IMG/VR virus record: IMGVR_UViG_3300035698_012105
Span: 1-38,163 of that record
Length of the DNA: 38,163 nt
From: a virus
Strand: one strand, 5' to 3'
Position 1 is the first letter of the stretch. Each line of letters starts with the position of its first letter. The notes under the pieces are model-generated. The model was not told where the DNA came from. It saw nothing but the letters and a program-made list of their open reading frames with translations, and ran no database searches. Of the stretch, positions 1-8,791 are shown piece by piece. Position numbers and translations under genes: made by a program.

Positions 1-127
1 AACGGGGTTTTCAAAAACACCATATGCGGTCTATGCTAGCCAGCATGGATGCGGTAACAGGAAGGATGGTAAACATGGCAACACAATTAAATTCAACAGA
101 TGCTCAATGGAACGCTATCAGAACAGC
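1..127. repeat. Left copy of 127-bp terminal overlap
   Basis: These bases are identical to 38037-38163, so the contig closes into a 38,036-bp circle. The repeat length of exactly 127 equals a standard largest assembly k-mer, so it is more likely an assembly overlap of a circular or circularly permuted genome than a biological terminal repeat. The segment holds the end of a CCCC-AAAC-GGGG-TTTT hairpin (its left arm lies at 38032-38035) and the start of the first virion gene. Confidence 0.95.
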
Positions 128-1286
128 GGCTTTCGGAGCAATCACAACAAATTTCTTAAAAACAGGCACCTCGCTAGGAGCTGATGCAGCGGAAGCAGTA
201 GGGACCACTACACGAGTAGTGTCTAAAGCGCACGGAATGCTTTCTTTCTGGTTCATACTTTTCGGCACAGGCTTAGGGAAATCAGAGCCTAGAACAGCGG
301 CCTCAGTTACAACGGATACATTTACAGTAGCTACAGCCTACTCTGGGGCACCAGTAGCAGGAGATACTTTCTCAGCAGCCAAACCAAACGGGTTTGATGC
401 GGTTGAAAGTGGTACGACCGATACAATATTAGTCGCAACAGCCCACGCAGTATCTGTGGGGGACGCTGTATTTTTTCATACTGGGGCACAATTGGACAAT
501 GCTAAGATAGTGCTATCTACAGCTACAAACAGTATAACATTAGATTCGGCACTTGTAGGAGCACCTTCGGCCGGAGATGTTTTTTGTTACGCATCAGCAA
601 CTATCTTAAACGCAGTAGCTTCGGCAGGAACAACAGATACAATAGTCGCTGATGCCACAAACACAGCTATTATAGGTGATGTCTTTGTAATGACTTCCGG
701 TGATGAGTTAGATGAATTTAGAATAGTAATAGCAGCTTCAGCAGCAGCGTTCACCCTAAACGAAGCTCTTTCTGGAGCACCTTCAGCAGCAGAGACATAC
801 AATCTTTGGACGCCTACGGTATTAGGTACATCCGGAGAGAAAGAAACTACGACTAGGTTATTTGCTACAGCTCACGGGTTATCTGTTGACGACATCATAG
901 TAATGACCTCAGGCGGCGAAGACGGGGAATCGAGCAACGTTCTTTCCGCAGCAACGGATTACGTAGTCTTAGAGACTGCTCTTACAGGAGTACCAGCAGC
1001 CGGAGAAACTTTTGAAGCATTAAGCCCACAGCGTCAAAGCAATGAAGTAGGTGCAAAACTTCTTTCAATGTTCAACGCCACGGACCAAATAATTGACGTA
1101 TCTTATGACGGTGTTACTACCGCTCATAGTATTGCAGCTAGCGGAAACAGGGAGTTGGATCTAAAAAGCAACAACCTTCACCTTCAGAAAGGCAATGCAA
1201 ATGATGATACACGTGGTTGGATTTACATCAAAGCTAATTCAACACTACCATCGTCAGGATCGTTCACTATTGAAACAGCACAATAA
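75..1286 (+). CDS. Repeat-rich virion protein, decoration or fibre type
   Basis: This 403-residue protein is not one I recognise by name. After an N-terminal region it has about four degenerate beta-rich modules of roughly 70 residues. Each follows the pattern TTDTI-VA-AH, then SVGD-V, then SG with IVLSA, then ITLD-AL-GAPSAGDTF. A different C-terminal domain of about 75 residues follows. That architecture suits a capsid decoration or fibre protein exposed on the virion. I prefer the ATG at 75 over in-frame ATGs at 24 and 66, because a GGAAGG ribosome site lies about nine bases upstream. On the circle it follows the DUF115-like gene and a late-type promoter at 37996-38024, and it is followed 21 bases later by the small terminase gene. 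Confidence 0.75.
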   Translation: MATQLNSTDAQWNAIRTAAFGAITTNFLKTGTSLGADAAEAVGTTTRVVSKAHGMLSFWFILFGTGLGKSEPRTAASVTTDTFTVATAYSGAPVAGDTFSAAKPNGFDAVESGTTDTILVATAHAVSVGDAVFFHTGAQLDNAKIVLSTATNSITLDSALVGAPSAGDVFCYASATILNAVASAGTTDTIVADATNTAIIGDVFVMTSGDELDEFRIVIAASAAAFTLNEALSGAPSAAETYNLWTPTVLGTSGEKETTTRLFATAHGLSVDDIIVMTSGGEDGESSNVLSAATDYVVLETALTGVPAAGETFEALSPQRQSNEVGAKLLSMFNATDQIIDVSYDGVTTAHSIAASGNRELDLKSNNLHLQKGNANDDTRGWIYIKANSTLPSSGSFTIETAQ

Positions 1287-1307
1287 CCAACCAAGGAGGA
1301 AACTAGG

Positions 1308-1826
1308 ATGGATGATCTAATTATTTGGAAAGACGGTTGTAAAAATGCCGATGTATGTCACCACCAGAAAAAAGCCCTAGATTTATATCTAGGGTATAAC
1401 ACTTTAGCTGGAATAGTAGACCAGGTCCAAAGACCGATGGCTACTGTAAGAGATTGGATCTATTTAGGGCGTAACGGCATGCGCCCTTTCATTGACATAA
1501 GAAAAGAACTAGAATGTGAGCAACTAAAAGAACTAACGAAGAACAAAATGCCCTTGATGAAATCTATCATGGACAGCTCTTTGTATTCAATAAAAAACTC
1601 TTTAGAAGTAGTAAAGAAAAGCAAAACACCACTCACCATAGACGAGATGAAAAAAATCTCTGACATCATAGGCAACATGGACAAGATCTTGAAACTAGAC
1701 TCTGGTCTTGCCACAGACAACATAGCAATCGCTAGCGTAAACCCTATAAACACAGCCAAAGAAATCAAAGAGATATTATCAGACGTTGACGACTTCAATT
1801 TATTTGACCTAGAGGAAGACAAGTAA
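1308..1826 (+). CDS. Terminase small subunit (probable)
   Basis: The 172-residue product lies directly before the large terminase and overlaps it by one base (TAATG), the usual place for the DNA-recognition subunit of the packaging motor. Near residues 38-60 there is a helix-turn-helix-like segment (TLAGIVDQVQRPMATVRDWI), followed by charged helices expected to oligomerise, then an acidic C-terminus. A strong AAGGAGG site precedes the ATG. The assignment rests on position and the helix-turn-helix; small terminases are too divergent for more. Confidence 0.7.
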   Translation: MDDLIIWKDGCKNADVCHHQKKALDLYLGYNTLAGIVDQVQRPMATVRDWIYLGRNGMRPFIDIRKELECEQLKELTKNKMPLMKSIMDSSLYSIKNSLEVVKKSKTPLTIDEMKKISDIIGNMDKILKLDSGLATDNIAIASVNPINTAKEIKEILSDVDDFNLFDLEEDK

Positions 1827-3388
1827 TGGAGGAGAAACAAAAGAAGCAGATAAACGCCACCGCTCAGGTAATGCACGATCTCAAGCAGATATGGACACCC
1901 TTCAAGGGGCGTAGGATCCCAGAGGATCACATATTCATGAAGGACCTCAAATCTACGGAGTATTATCCAGAGGAGGGACAAGTAACCATAGGGAAAGCTT
2001 GCCTATCAGGGAACTACAGCTTAGTATTCATAGAACTAGGACGGCAAACTGGCAAGACGGAGCTAGTAAACGCTATTTCCTGGTACAAAGGCTTGCTAAC
2101 CCCTAGAGCATCAATATACTACTTTTGTCCAGTACAGAAACAGGCGAAAGAAATCGTTTGGGCGAAGAACAGAATTCAAACCATGAACGCGGCAACAGCC
2201 TTGGATCTAGACAAGCTGGACACTTTCCAGAACTATGGTAAGAAGTACATAAAGGGCAAACCGAACAACCAAGAGATGCGTCTATCCTGGATAAATGGAT
2301 CATTCATCAAGGTAGACGGATCGAACAACTATGATGAATATCGAGGTATCACCCCTGACTTAATAATCTTCGACGAGTACCGAGAGTTCCGGCCAGGGGC
2401 GTACGATGCTTTCAAAGCTTCCACTACAACGAAGAAAGCCACCATCATAGTTATCTCCACGCCAGCCCATGCCAAGGGATTCTATACAGACTTAAGGGAC
2501 TACGCCAGAAACCCCGACAACACCGACGCAATGTATTTCCAAGCCCCCACTTGGATGAATCCACACCAAGACTTAGATGAACTAATGAATATACGCAACT
2601 CCTATATACAAAAAGGAGAAATGGACGTATGGCTAAGAGAATACTGCGCTGAGTTCATAGTCGGTGGCTCAAGAGCTATCTTTCCTATGCTCAAGGGGGA
2701 CGAACAGGTACCACACTCCAAAGCAATGTTAGACGCATCCAGGGCTTTAGATTACTACTGCATTTGCGACCCTGGTTCAGCATCCAAGGGTTCAGCCTTC
2801 GCGGTATTATTCGCAGCAATCAACCCGCACACGAAACGCGTAGTATTAATGGATGAACTCTACTTAACCGCAGAGGGCGAAAAGACTGTAGGGGTAATCG
2901 AACCAATGATACGAGAGAAGCTTGCAGAGTTAGCCCCCCACCTAGCAAAACACGACTGGCAGTTCTATTATGATGAAGCAGCAGCCTGGTTCAAAAATGA
3001 GATGGTAGAAAGAGGCTACGCCTTTAACCCCACTAACAAGAAAGCCAAATCAAAGGACGACGGACTATCTACAATAAAGGACGCACTCATAGCCAAAAAG
3101 ATAACTTGGTCTTCTAGGTGCGAAAACCTCATGTGGGAGATGACTAACTACGTGAAGAACGAACAAGGTCAGGTACCTAAGAAGGATGACCACTTAATTG
3201 ATGCTTTCCGCTACCTAATCCAAGTATCACATTACCACATTAATTATCATGGTACAGGAATGGAACGAAAGAAGCTAGACGATGGCCGAACCCGTTGGAT
3301 TTCAATAGATCAGGACTTGGAAGCCATGGGAAACGAAAACCTATTAGACGACAATATAGATTGCGGTTTCTTAGGGGATTTCATGTAA
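1826..3388 (+). CDS. terL: Terminase large subunit
   Basis: This 520-residue ATPase-nuclease drives DNA into the procapsid and cuts it. The N-terminal half shows a Walker A-like GRQTGKT, Walker B LIIFDEYREF, and a coupling motif VISTPAHAKGFY. The nuclease half has an acidic core at ICDPGSASKGSAFAVL, a second acidic patch at YYDEAAAW, and the closing DDHLIDAFRYL typical of the RNase H-fold nuclease. Length is normal for the family. Its stop codon TAA (3386-3388) sits inside the -35 box of the late promoter at 3385. Confidence 0.95.
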   Translation: MEEKQKKQINATAQVMHDLKQIWTPFKGRRIPEDHIFMKDLKSTEYYPEEGQVTIGKACLSGNYSLVFIELGRQTGKTELVNAISWYKGLLTPRASIYYFCPVQKQAKEIVWAKNRIQTMNAATALDLDKLDTFQNYGKKYIKGKPNNQEMRLSWINGSFIKVDGSNNYDEYRGITPDLIIFDEYREFRPGAYDAFKASTTTKKATIIVISTPAHAKGFYTDLRDYARNPDNTDAMYFQAPTWMNPHQDLDELMNIRNSYIQKGEMDVWLREYCAEFIVGGSRAIFPMLKGDEQVPHSKAMLDASRALDYYCICDPGSASKGSAFAVLFAAINPHTKRVVLMDELYLTAEGEKTVGVIEPMIREKLAELAPHLAKHDWQFYYDEAAAWFKNEMVERGYAFNPTNKKAKSKDDGLSTIKDALIAKKITWSSRCENLMWEMTNYVKNEQGQVPKKDDHLIDAFRYLIQVSHYHINYHGTGMERKKLDDGRTRWISIDQDLEAMGNENLLDDNIDCGFLGDFM

Positions 3389-3413
3389 CGTATGAAGTAC
3401 CTAATGACATATA
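3385..3413 (+). promoter_or_regulatory. Late promoter copy F (GTAAC-N17-ACATATA)
   Basis: GTAAC is at 3385-3389 and ACATATA at 3407-3413, separated by exactly 17 bases. It belongs to the family with copies at 5850, 8731, 14718, 36686 and 37996. It lies 37 bases before the start of the 84-residue membrane protein gene and so would drive that gene and the portal. Recognition by the phage sigma factor is inference. Confidence 0.75.
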
Positions 3414-3449
3414 TAGAAGAGAATAACGCATCTCATTGAGAGGATTTTA

Positions 3450-3704
3450 ATGACAGCAATAACACTAGCAATTTCTTTGACGGCCCTATTTTTCTCAATA
3501 AGTGGGTTCGTTTTAGGTTTATTGGGTCTTATCCAAGCTAAAGCAACGGAAAAATCGACCCACACGATACAACTACAAGAAGCACCTCAGCAACAAGATT
3601 TGTCCGAACTATTTAATTTGGACGAAAAAATGACCGAGCCAGAGGAATCTTTCAGCGTATCAAATGACAAGCTAGAAGAAACACTATTAAGGGGTTTTGA
3701 ATAA
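3450..3704 (+). CDS. Small membrane protein between terminase and portal
   Basis: The 84-residue protein has one N-terminal hydrophobic helix (about residues 3-28, LAISLTALFFSISGFVLGLL) followed by a soluble, acidic, glutamine-containing tail of about 55 residues. Its stop overlaps the portal start (TAATG), so the two are translationally coupled. A GAGAGGA ribosome site precedes the ATG. Small membrane proteins in this slot occur in other podoviruses with no agreed function. A spanin, holin or ejection role cannot be separated from the sequence. Confidence 0.7.
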   Translation: MTAITLAISLTALFFSISGFVLGLLGLIQAKATEKSTHTIQLQEAPQQQDLSELFNLDEKMTEPEESFSVSNDKLEETLLRGFE

Positions 3705-5869
3705 TGGGTAATAATGACTTTCTAAACAAAGAGATTCCAAAGATAAAACCTTGGTGGTTACACGACTTAGACAAACCGAACAACAAGAAGCTACTAAAAG
3801 ACTTAGTATCAGCGCACAAAGACTTAGTAGAATACCAATCTGACTACAAAGAGCTATGTCTAAGTAACATAGCACTTTACCAAGGCTTCTCTATAGAGAA
3901 GAAGATAAATAAGGGCGGTCGTCTACACAGGGATTCAGAAGGACACGCAGGAACAACTAACTTCAAATACTTGATAGTAAATCACCTAAGAGACATCACA
4001 GATTCAGCAGTTTCCCGCATGGCCACTTTCAAGCCAGGGGTAGCAGTCTTGCCAAACCACGGCATAGAGTTCAATGACAAGGCAAAAGCAAAGGTTGTAA
4101 AATCTTGGTTAGAATCCTACATGTATGAACACAACATTGACGACGTGAGAAGACAAGTCCAAAGGGACGCCTACATATTTGGAGAATCTTTCCTATCAGT
4201 ATTATGGGACCCTAGCAAAGGGGACATTCACCCAGCAGCTAGAAAACTCAAGAAGACCGTACAGGTAGAAACAGACGAAGGCAAAGTTTCAGTAACTAAG
4301 GTAAAACGCATAGGGGACGTAGGACTTACAAGGGTACTTCCTTTCAGGGTCTTTCCAGAACCGATACCCACACACAATTTCGATGATGCCAGTTGGGTAA
4401 TGATAGAAGATTCTGAGTATATAGAAAAACTAAAGTTAGAGAATCCTAAGGTAGCCGACAAGATACGCCCCGAGGGTCAATCGGACGATACCGGACTATC
4501 TGACAACGACGCTCTCACATATGGCTTAAACAAAGAAGACGACACAGTTTTAGTTGTAACCCTTTTTCACAAGGCTACTGAGGAAGTTCCAGAAGGGCGC
4601 ATGGTAAAGTTCACCAAGGACACCATTCTTTCCAACGACCCATTGCCATACTCACATGGGAATCTTCCAATCGTGAGATTAAGTTCTATAGACGTCCCTG
4701 GGAACATGCGGGGGGTAAGTCCCTACGCTGACTTACGGACACTACAAAGCGCGATCAATACTCTCTACTCTATAATGCTCCGTGATCGATCTTTAGCCTC
4801 ACCTAAGCTATTCGTACCGGCGGGATCAGTTGACTCAACACAGCAAGCCACAAACAAGCCTGGAGTGATTCAGTACAAGGGTGGAGTCCCCCCAACCTGG
4901 TCAGTGCCTAACATGGTTAGCGGTGACCTTATGGCGATGATAGACAAGCTAGAAAACACATTCGAGAAGTTAAGCAATTCCCTAGGTACTCGCAGAGGGG
5001 AAGGGATCCCCAACGTAGAAGCCTTCAAAGCTTTCGGATTCTTCGAAGAACAAGCAACAAAAAGAGAATCAACAAGCATAGCAAAACATAGAGATTTCTT
5101 ACAGAATGTTTTCCTATTAATAACAATGACAGCGGCTGACTTCTATATCCAATCGGACGAAAGAATGATCAAGATGGTAGGAAGACACAATCAATACCTA
5201 CTTAAGCACTTCAACATTGAAGATCTACAACACTCCTATGATATCAGGATACAGAACACAAGTGCACTACCGGAATCAAAAGCAGCCAGGATACAAACAA
5301 TCATCCAGTTATCTCAAGCTTTCCCTGATATGTTCACCCAAGAGAAAATAACTGATATGCTGGATCTTTCCAGCCCTGACGCTTTCTTTGACTTAGCAAC
5401 GGCAGCAATCAACTCAGCGGAAGCGGAGAACGATTCTATAATGAGCGGTGAAGAAATAGCAGAACCTCAGCCATTTGAGGATTCTCTTCAGCATTGGGAA
5501 GCACATGTAACTCTTTTCAATAACCCTACTGTGAAAGCAACCTTACCCACTGACCCAGTGGAAACTAATGCAGCTCTAAACGCAGTAATTACGGGCAACA
5601 TAGAAGGCCCACTATCTCCAGCTCTTCTTCTAGCGAAGCATGTAAACATCACAGAAGGCTTAATGTTTCAACAGGCATTAATCAACCCAAAATTTGCAAT
5701 GAGGTTAGCGGACTTCGAAACATACCCAATCTTTTTCAAGCCTCCGCTAACACTATCAGAAGTGATACAGAGTCACGGCGCACCCGTTGAATCTATACCT
5801 CCAGAGACTGGTATAGACCAAGAGATTATTTTACCAGAAGCACAACAAAGTAACGATCAAATAGGTTAA
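3704..5869 (+). CDS. Portal protein
   Basis: This 721-residue protein follows the large terminase and precedes scaffold and capsid, the standard portal position. The length resembles P22-type portals rather than the shorter T7 type. The middle contains the portal-like stretch SSIDVPGNMRGVSPYADLRTL followed by long helices (LQSAINTLYSIMLRDRSLAS and onward) fitting stem and wing. The C-terminal 200 residues are less conserved and probably form an extended crown. As the dodecameric ring at one capsid vertex it would dock the terminase and then the adaptor encoded at 11151. Confidence 0.85.
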   Translation: MGNNDFLNKEIPKIKPWWLHDLDKPNNKKLLKDLVSAHKDLVEYQSDYKELCLSNIALYQGFSIEKKINKGGRLHRDSEGHAGTTNFKYLIVNHLRDITDSAVSRMATFKPGVAVLPNHGIEFNDKAKAKVVKSWLESYMYEHNIDDVRRQVQRDAYIFGESFLSVLWDPSKGDIHPAARKLKKTVQVETDEGKVSVTKVKRIGDVGLTRVLPFRVFPEPIPTHNFDDASWVMIEDSEYIEKLKLENPKVADKIRPEGQSDDTGLSDNDALTYGLNKEDDTVLVVTLFHKATEEVPEGRMVKFTKDTILSNDPLPYSHGNLPIVRLSSIDVPGNMRGVSPYADLRTLQSAINTLYSIMLRDRSLASPKLFVPAGSVDSTQQATNKPGVIQYKGGVPPTWSVPNMVSGDLMAMIDKLENTFEKLSNSLGTRRGEGIPNVEAFKAFGFFEEQATKRESTSIAKHRDFLQNVFLLITMTAADFYIQSDERMIKMVGRHNQYLLKHFNIEDLQHSYDIRIQNTSALPESKAARIQTIIQLSQAFPDMFTQEKITDMLDLSSPDAFFDLATAAINSAEAENDSIMSGEEIAEPQPFEDSLQHWEAHVTLFNNPTVKATLPTDPVETNAALNAVITGNIEGPLSPALLLAKHVNITEGLMFQQALINPKFAMRLADFETYPIFFKPPLTLSEVIQSHGAPVESIPPETGIDQEIILPEAQQSNDQIG

Positions 5870-5878
5870 AGACATTAA
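5850..5878 (+). promoter_or_regulatory. Late promoter copy A (GTAAC-N17-ACATTAA)
   Basis: GTAAC at 5850-5854 and ACATTAA at 5872-5878 have exactly 17 bases between them; the -10 side reads on as ACATTAATAA, as at 14740. It lies across the end of the portal gene, 27 bases before the scaffold start. Confidence 0.8.
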
Positions 5879-5904
5879 TAAGCAACCATTTAAGGAGGAA
5901 AATT

Positions 5905-7023
5905 ATGAGTGACGGAGAAGAAGAAGTAACCGAGCTAGCTAACCTAGCAGCAGAAGTAGCGGAAGACCTAATACCATTAAACGCAGCGCAAGAGGTAGAT
6001 AGTAATCCAGAAGAAGCCGAGGAACCTGAAGAGGATACAGAAGACCCCCAGGAAAAAGAAGAGAAAGACGAAGAAACACCCTCCGAAAAAGAAGAATTAG
6101 ATGAAGAAGAAATCGAAGTAGACTTGGACAAAGAGGAAACCGAAGTACCAGCCCCAGAAGTGGGAGATTCCCACATTGTGAAAATCGACGGGGAAGAGGT
6201 AGAGGTAACCTTACAAGAACTAAAAGACAACTTCTCTGGAAAACAGGGTTGGGATAAGAAATTCTCTGAGTTAAACACAGAGAAAGAATCCCACACCAAA
6301 GAAGTAGAACAATTTAAAGGAAACGCAAATCAATTTCAAGAACTCGTTACAGAGGGTAAAGCTCAGGAAGCATTGGATTTCTTACTCGAAACGGCAGGCC
6401 TTAACAGGAACCAATTCGTTGAAACCTATGTCTCGCAACTGGCTCCTACGATAGCTGAGTATTTGGAGTTGTCTCCTGAGGAACGTGAGCAACGCGCCCT
6501 CAAGCAGCAAGTCGAGTATTACAAGACTCAACAAGAGCAAGCAACTAAATCACAGACTGAACAGCGTGACGCCCAAGAGCTAACCACGAAGATCAATGCA
6601 GTGATGGAAAAGCACTCTATGAGTCCTGAAAAGTTCGAAGAGCTTCAAAAGGAGTTAATAGGGTTCGGAGTAGAAGACCTGACACCAGAGGTAATTGGCC
6701 AATACCATGTACTTGTTGCGCAACAAGATACAGCCCTCGAAGTATTAAAGGACCTAAACCCTGACCTAATGAAAGACAAATCCGCAGTGGATTATCTTTT
6801 ATCGTTGCAAGCAAACAACCCAGGGATAGCAAAAGAAGAATTGAAAGCACGAGCCGAAAAAGCGTTTGTTTATGCTCTTTCTGAACGTGTAAACAAAGAC
6901 TCTAAAGCAACGAAGCCTCGTAAAAAAGGGGCTGCCAAGACTACTTCAGAGGAAGTAGCTAAAGGCGTTTTAACTTTCGAAGACCTCGAAAACATCAACC
7001 CGCTCGATTTACTCGGCGAATAA
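5905..7023 (+). CDS. Scaffolding protein (probable)
   Basis: The 372-residue protein has a very acidic Glu/Asp-rich first 90 residues, then a motif VKIDGEEVEVTLQELKDNFS seen in podovirus scaffold-type proteins, then long charged helices with coiled-coil character, a basic patch (KATKPRKKGAAK) and a short hydrophobic end. Acidic, helical, and directly before the capsid gene, it fits an internal scaffold that shapes the procapsid and then leaves. The ATG follows AAGGAGG. Late promoter copy A is just upstream. Confidence 0.75.
   Translation: MSDGEEEVTELANLAAEVAEDLIPLNAAQEVDSNPEEAEEPEEDTEDPQEKEEKDEETPSEKEELDEEEIEVDLDKEETEVPAPEVGDSHIVKIDGEEVEVTLQELKDNFSGKQGWDKKFSELNTEKESHTKEVEQFKGNANQFQELVTEGKAQEALDFLLETAGLNRNQFVETYVSQLAPTIAEYLELSPEEREQRALKQQVEYYKTQQEQATKSQTEQRDAQELTTKINAVMEKHSMSPEKFEELQKELIGFGVEDLTPEVIGQYHVLVAQQDTALEVLKDLNPDLMKDKSAVDYLLSLQANNPGIAKEELKARAEKAFVYALSERVNKDSKATKPRKKGAAKTTSEEVAKGVLTFEDLENINPLDLLGE
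6970..6998 (+). promoter_or_regulatory. Probable late promoter before capsid gene (TTAAC-N17-ACATCAA)
   Basis: TTAAC at 6970-6974 and ACATCAA at 6992-6998 each differ by one base from the late consensus and keep the exact 17-base spacing. The site lies inside the end of the scaffold gene, 41 bases before the capsid start, the same placement as the clear copies. Because it is inside coding sequence the match could be chance. Confidence 0.5.
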
Positions 7024-7038
7024 CAGGAGAAACATAAA

Positions 7039-8241
7039 ATGACATCTTATAACCTATCATCCGTAAACCAGCTCTTTAAGACTGTATATGGCAAACTCTC
7101 AGAGAAGATTTACAACTCTGAAAACGTATTACTAGCCAGGATGAAGAAGGCACACGACTTCACTGGTACAAACATAAAAACAACGATGCCTAAAGGCTTT
7201 GGTGGTTCAGTAGGATCAGGTTCTTTACCGACTGCTAACTCGAAGACTTATCTACAAATGACAGTAACACCTAAAAAAGTCTACGCTAGAATGTTAATTG
7301 ATCGTGAATCAATGATGGCTTCCAAAGATGACAAAGGTGCATTTGTTCGTTTACTACAAGAATCTATCAAAAACACCGTAGAATCTTTCGCGAGAAATAT
7401 GGAACGTATTCTATTCGGCGATGGAACGGGGGCATTGGGAACAATGGACGGTACTAACACAGGGACAGGATCTACAGGAGACCCTTTCGTTTGCTTAATC
7501 TCTGACGCAACTTGGCTTGAAGCTAATTTCGAAGAAGATGATTACGTGAACATTGGTGCTGGCACTGCATTACTAGAAGTAACAGCGGTAGACCCTGATA
7601 ACAAGAGAGTTAGCCTAGTCACTATTTCCGGAACACCTGCAATTAGTGCTTCATCGGCTACTATCATATACATGCAAGGATCTAAGGACAATGATCCTCT
7701 AGGGCTTTCCGGAACCGTAGCAACTTCGACAGGTACTGTTTACGATATTAATCTAGCCACCGAACGTAGATGGAGATCTTACCGTGAAGATGCTGGTGAT
7801 GCTGAAATCAGTGCGGACCTCTTGAACAAGGTTGTGTTACAAGTACACCGCAAAGTAGGTAAATACCCTAACCTTTGCTTGACTTCTTACACTCAGTACA
7901 CTAAAATCCAAAACCAACTTGAAGATATCAAATACATTGATGTATCTCCAAGGGACAAAGAACTTGTTGGACGCATTGGCTACAAAGCTATTGACCTACA
8001 AGCTGGACCAGCAAGAATACCTCTACTAATTAGCAGGTTCTGCCCAGATGATCAACTATTCCTACTCAACGATAATTTCATGGAAATTATGCATCGTCCA
8101 GGGTTCGGATGGTTCGACGAAGACGGTACGGTAATACTACGCCAAGCAGACAGCGACGGCTATGAAGCTCGCTACGGCGGATACCTTCAGGTAGTTATTA
8201 AACCTGCGTTCCAAGCAAACATTTACAACTTGGCTACATAG
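7039..8241 (+). CDS. Major capsid protein
   Basis: This 400-residue protein follows the scaffold. The N-terminal part resembles HK97-fold podovirus capsids (VNQLFKTVYGKLSEKIYN, then MPKGFGGSVGSGSLPTA and an extended beta arm). Residues about 130-225 look like an inserted beta-rich domain (DDYVNIGAGTALLEVTAVDP, then VSLVTISGTPAIS). The C-terminal part returns to capsid-like sequence with GKYPNLCLTSYTQYTKI and GFGWFDEDGTVILRQADSDG. The ATG is preceded by CAGGAGA. A probable late promoter lies at 6970-6998. Confidence 0.88.
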   Translation: MTSYNLSSVNQLFKTVYGKLSEKIYNSENVLLARMKKAHDFTGTNIKTTMPKGFGGSVGSGSLPTANSKTYLQMTVTPKKVYARMLIDRESMMASKDDKGAFVRLLQESIKNTVESFARNMERILFGDGTGALGTMDGTNTGTGSTGDPFVCLISDATWLEANFEEDDYVNIGAGTALLEVTAVDPDNKRVSLVTISGTPAISASSATIIYMQGSKDNDPLGLSGTVATSTGTVYDINLATERRWRSYREDAGDAEISADLLNKVVLQVHRKVGKYPNLCLTSYTQYTKIQNQLEDIKYIDVSPRDKELVGRIGYKAIDLQAGPARIPLLISRFCPDDQLFLLNDNFMEIMHRPGFGWFDEDGTVILRQADSDGYEARYGGYLQVVIKPAFQANIYNLAT

Positions 8242-8269
8242 TCACAATTTAACCTTCGAGGGCTGCTAA
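8241..8269 (+). promoter_or_regulatory. Weak late-promoter-like site (GTCAC-N17-CTGCTAA)
   Basis: GTCAC at 8241-8245 is one base off the -35 box. After 17 bases comes CTGCTAATAA, which shares only its TAATAA part with the best -10 boxes. It lies 45 bases upstream of the next gene. The same gap holds a CGAGGG/CCCTCG inverted repeat with a long loop (about 8257-8289). It may be a weak member or chance. Confidence 0.25.
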
Positions 8270-8313
8270 TAATAGGCGTAAGTCCCTCGGTATAAACATA
8301 AGGAGTTTATAAC

Positions 8314-8661
8314 ATGGCATTTGGTAACAGAAGACAAGTAGAGATCGAAAGACGTAAGATACGTCTAGAAGCTTGTAACGTAGACGCATCAGTAGTAGTA
8401 AGCGCAGCAACAGCGGTAGCTACTGGTCTATCCAGCAACACACCCAATCTACTAGCTAGACGATCAGCAGCAGATATTATTTTTACATTCACTAAGGACT
8501 TCACAGAAGCACCAGTTGTTTGCCTAACACCAATAGGCGCTCAGGCAGTAGGACCAGCTCTTTCAGCTATACCTACAGCATCTGGGTTCACTGTTGAAAC
8601 TAGTACAGCTGGAGATGACTTTACAGTCTTAATTTTAGGATCTGAAAAACCATCAGTATAG
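8314..8661 (+). CDS. Small virion-type protein after the capsid gene
   Basis: The 115-residue product begins with a basic helix (NRRQVEIERRKIRLEA), continues through an Ala/Val/Ser-rich segment, and ends in a compact beta domain (FTKDFTEAPVVCLTPIGA, then FTVLILGSEKP) of the kind found in small virion proteins. I do not recognise the family. Placement directly after the capsid and before a terminator suggests a head decoration or accessory structural protein. An AAGGAGT ribosome site precedes the ATG. Confidence 0.65.
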   Translation: MAFGNRRQVEIERRKIRLEACNVDASVVVSAATAVATGLSSNTPNLLARRSAADIIFTFTKDFTEAPVVCLTPIGAQAVGPALSAIPTASGFTVETSTAGDDFTVLILGSEKPSV

Positions 8662-8694
8662 CCATCCTACCAGTAGGTAGCGAAGGCTGGTTTC

Positions 8695-8730
8695 CCACTG
8701 TACCCATCTATTAAAACAGTGGACTTTTTA
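8695..8730 (+). terminator. Intrinsic terminator after the head genes
   Basis: CCACTGT (8695-8701) pairs with ACAGTGG (8716-8722) around a 14-base loop and is followed by ACTTTTTA. It ends the capsid transcript, and late promoter copy C begins one base later at 8731, so the tail-fibre genes form a new unit. Confidence 0.6.
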
Positions 8731-8759
8731 GTAACTATTCCACCCTTTACCTACATTAA
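8731..8759 (+). promoter_or_regulatory. Late promoter copy C (GTAAC-N17-ACATTAA)
   Basis: GTAAC at 8731-8735 and ACATTAA at 8753-8759 are separated by exactly 17 bases. It is fully intergenic, directly after a terminator and 33 bases before the tail-fibre gene, which makes it the cleanest copy of the family. Confidence 0.85.
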
Positions 8760-8791
8760 CTGTGTAGGCAATTACAAAGGAGTCTAAGCAA

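Noticed and set aside
1-127. Biological direct terminal repeat
   Set aside because: Exactly 127 bases is better explained as an assembly k-mer overlap; no depth data to show otherwise.
1460-1981. 173-codon - frame opposite the terminase genes
   Set aside because: It lies opposite two confident genes; its hydrophobic sequence is a shadow of their codon use, with no ribosome site or motif.
5826-6299. 157-codon Ser-rich - frame
   Set aside because: The serine run is the reverse reading of the Glu-rich scaffold N-terminus.
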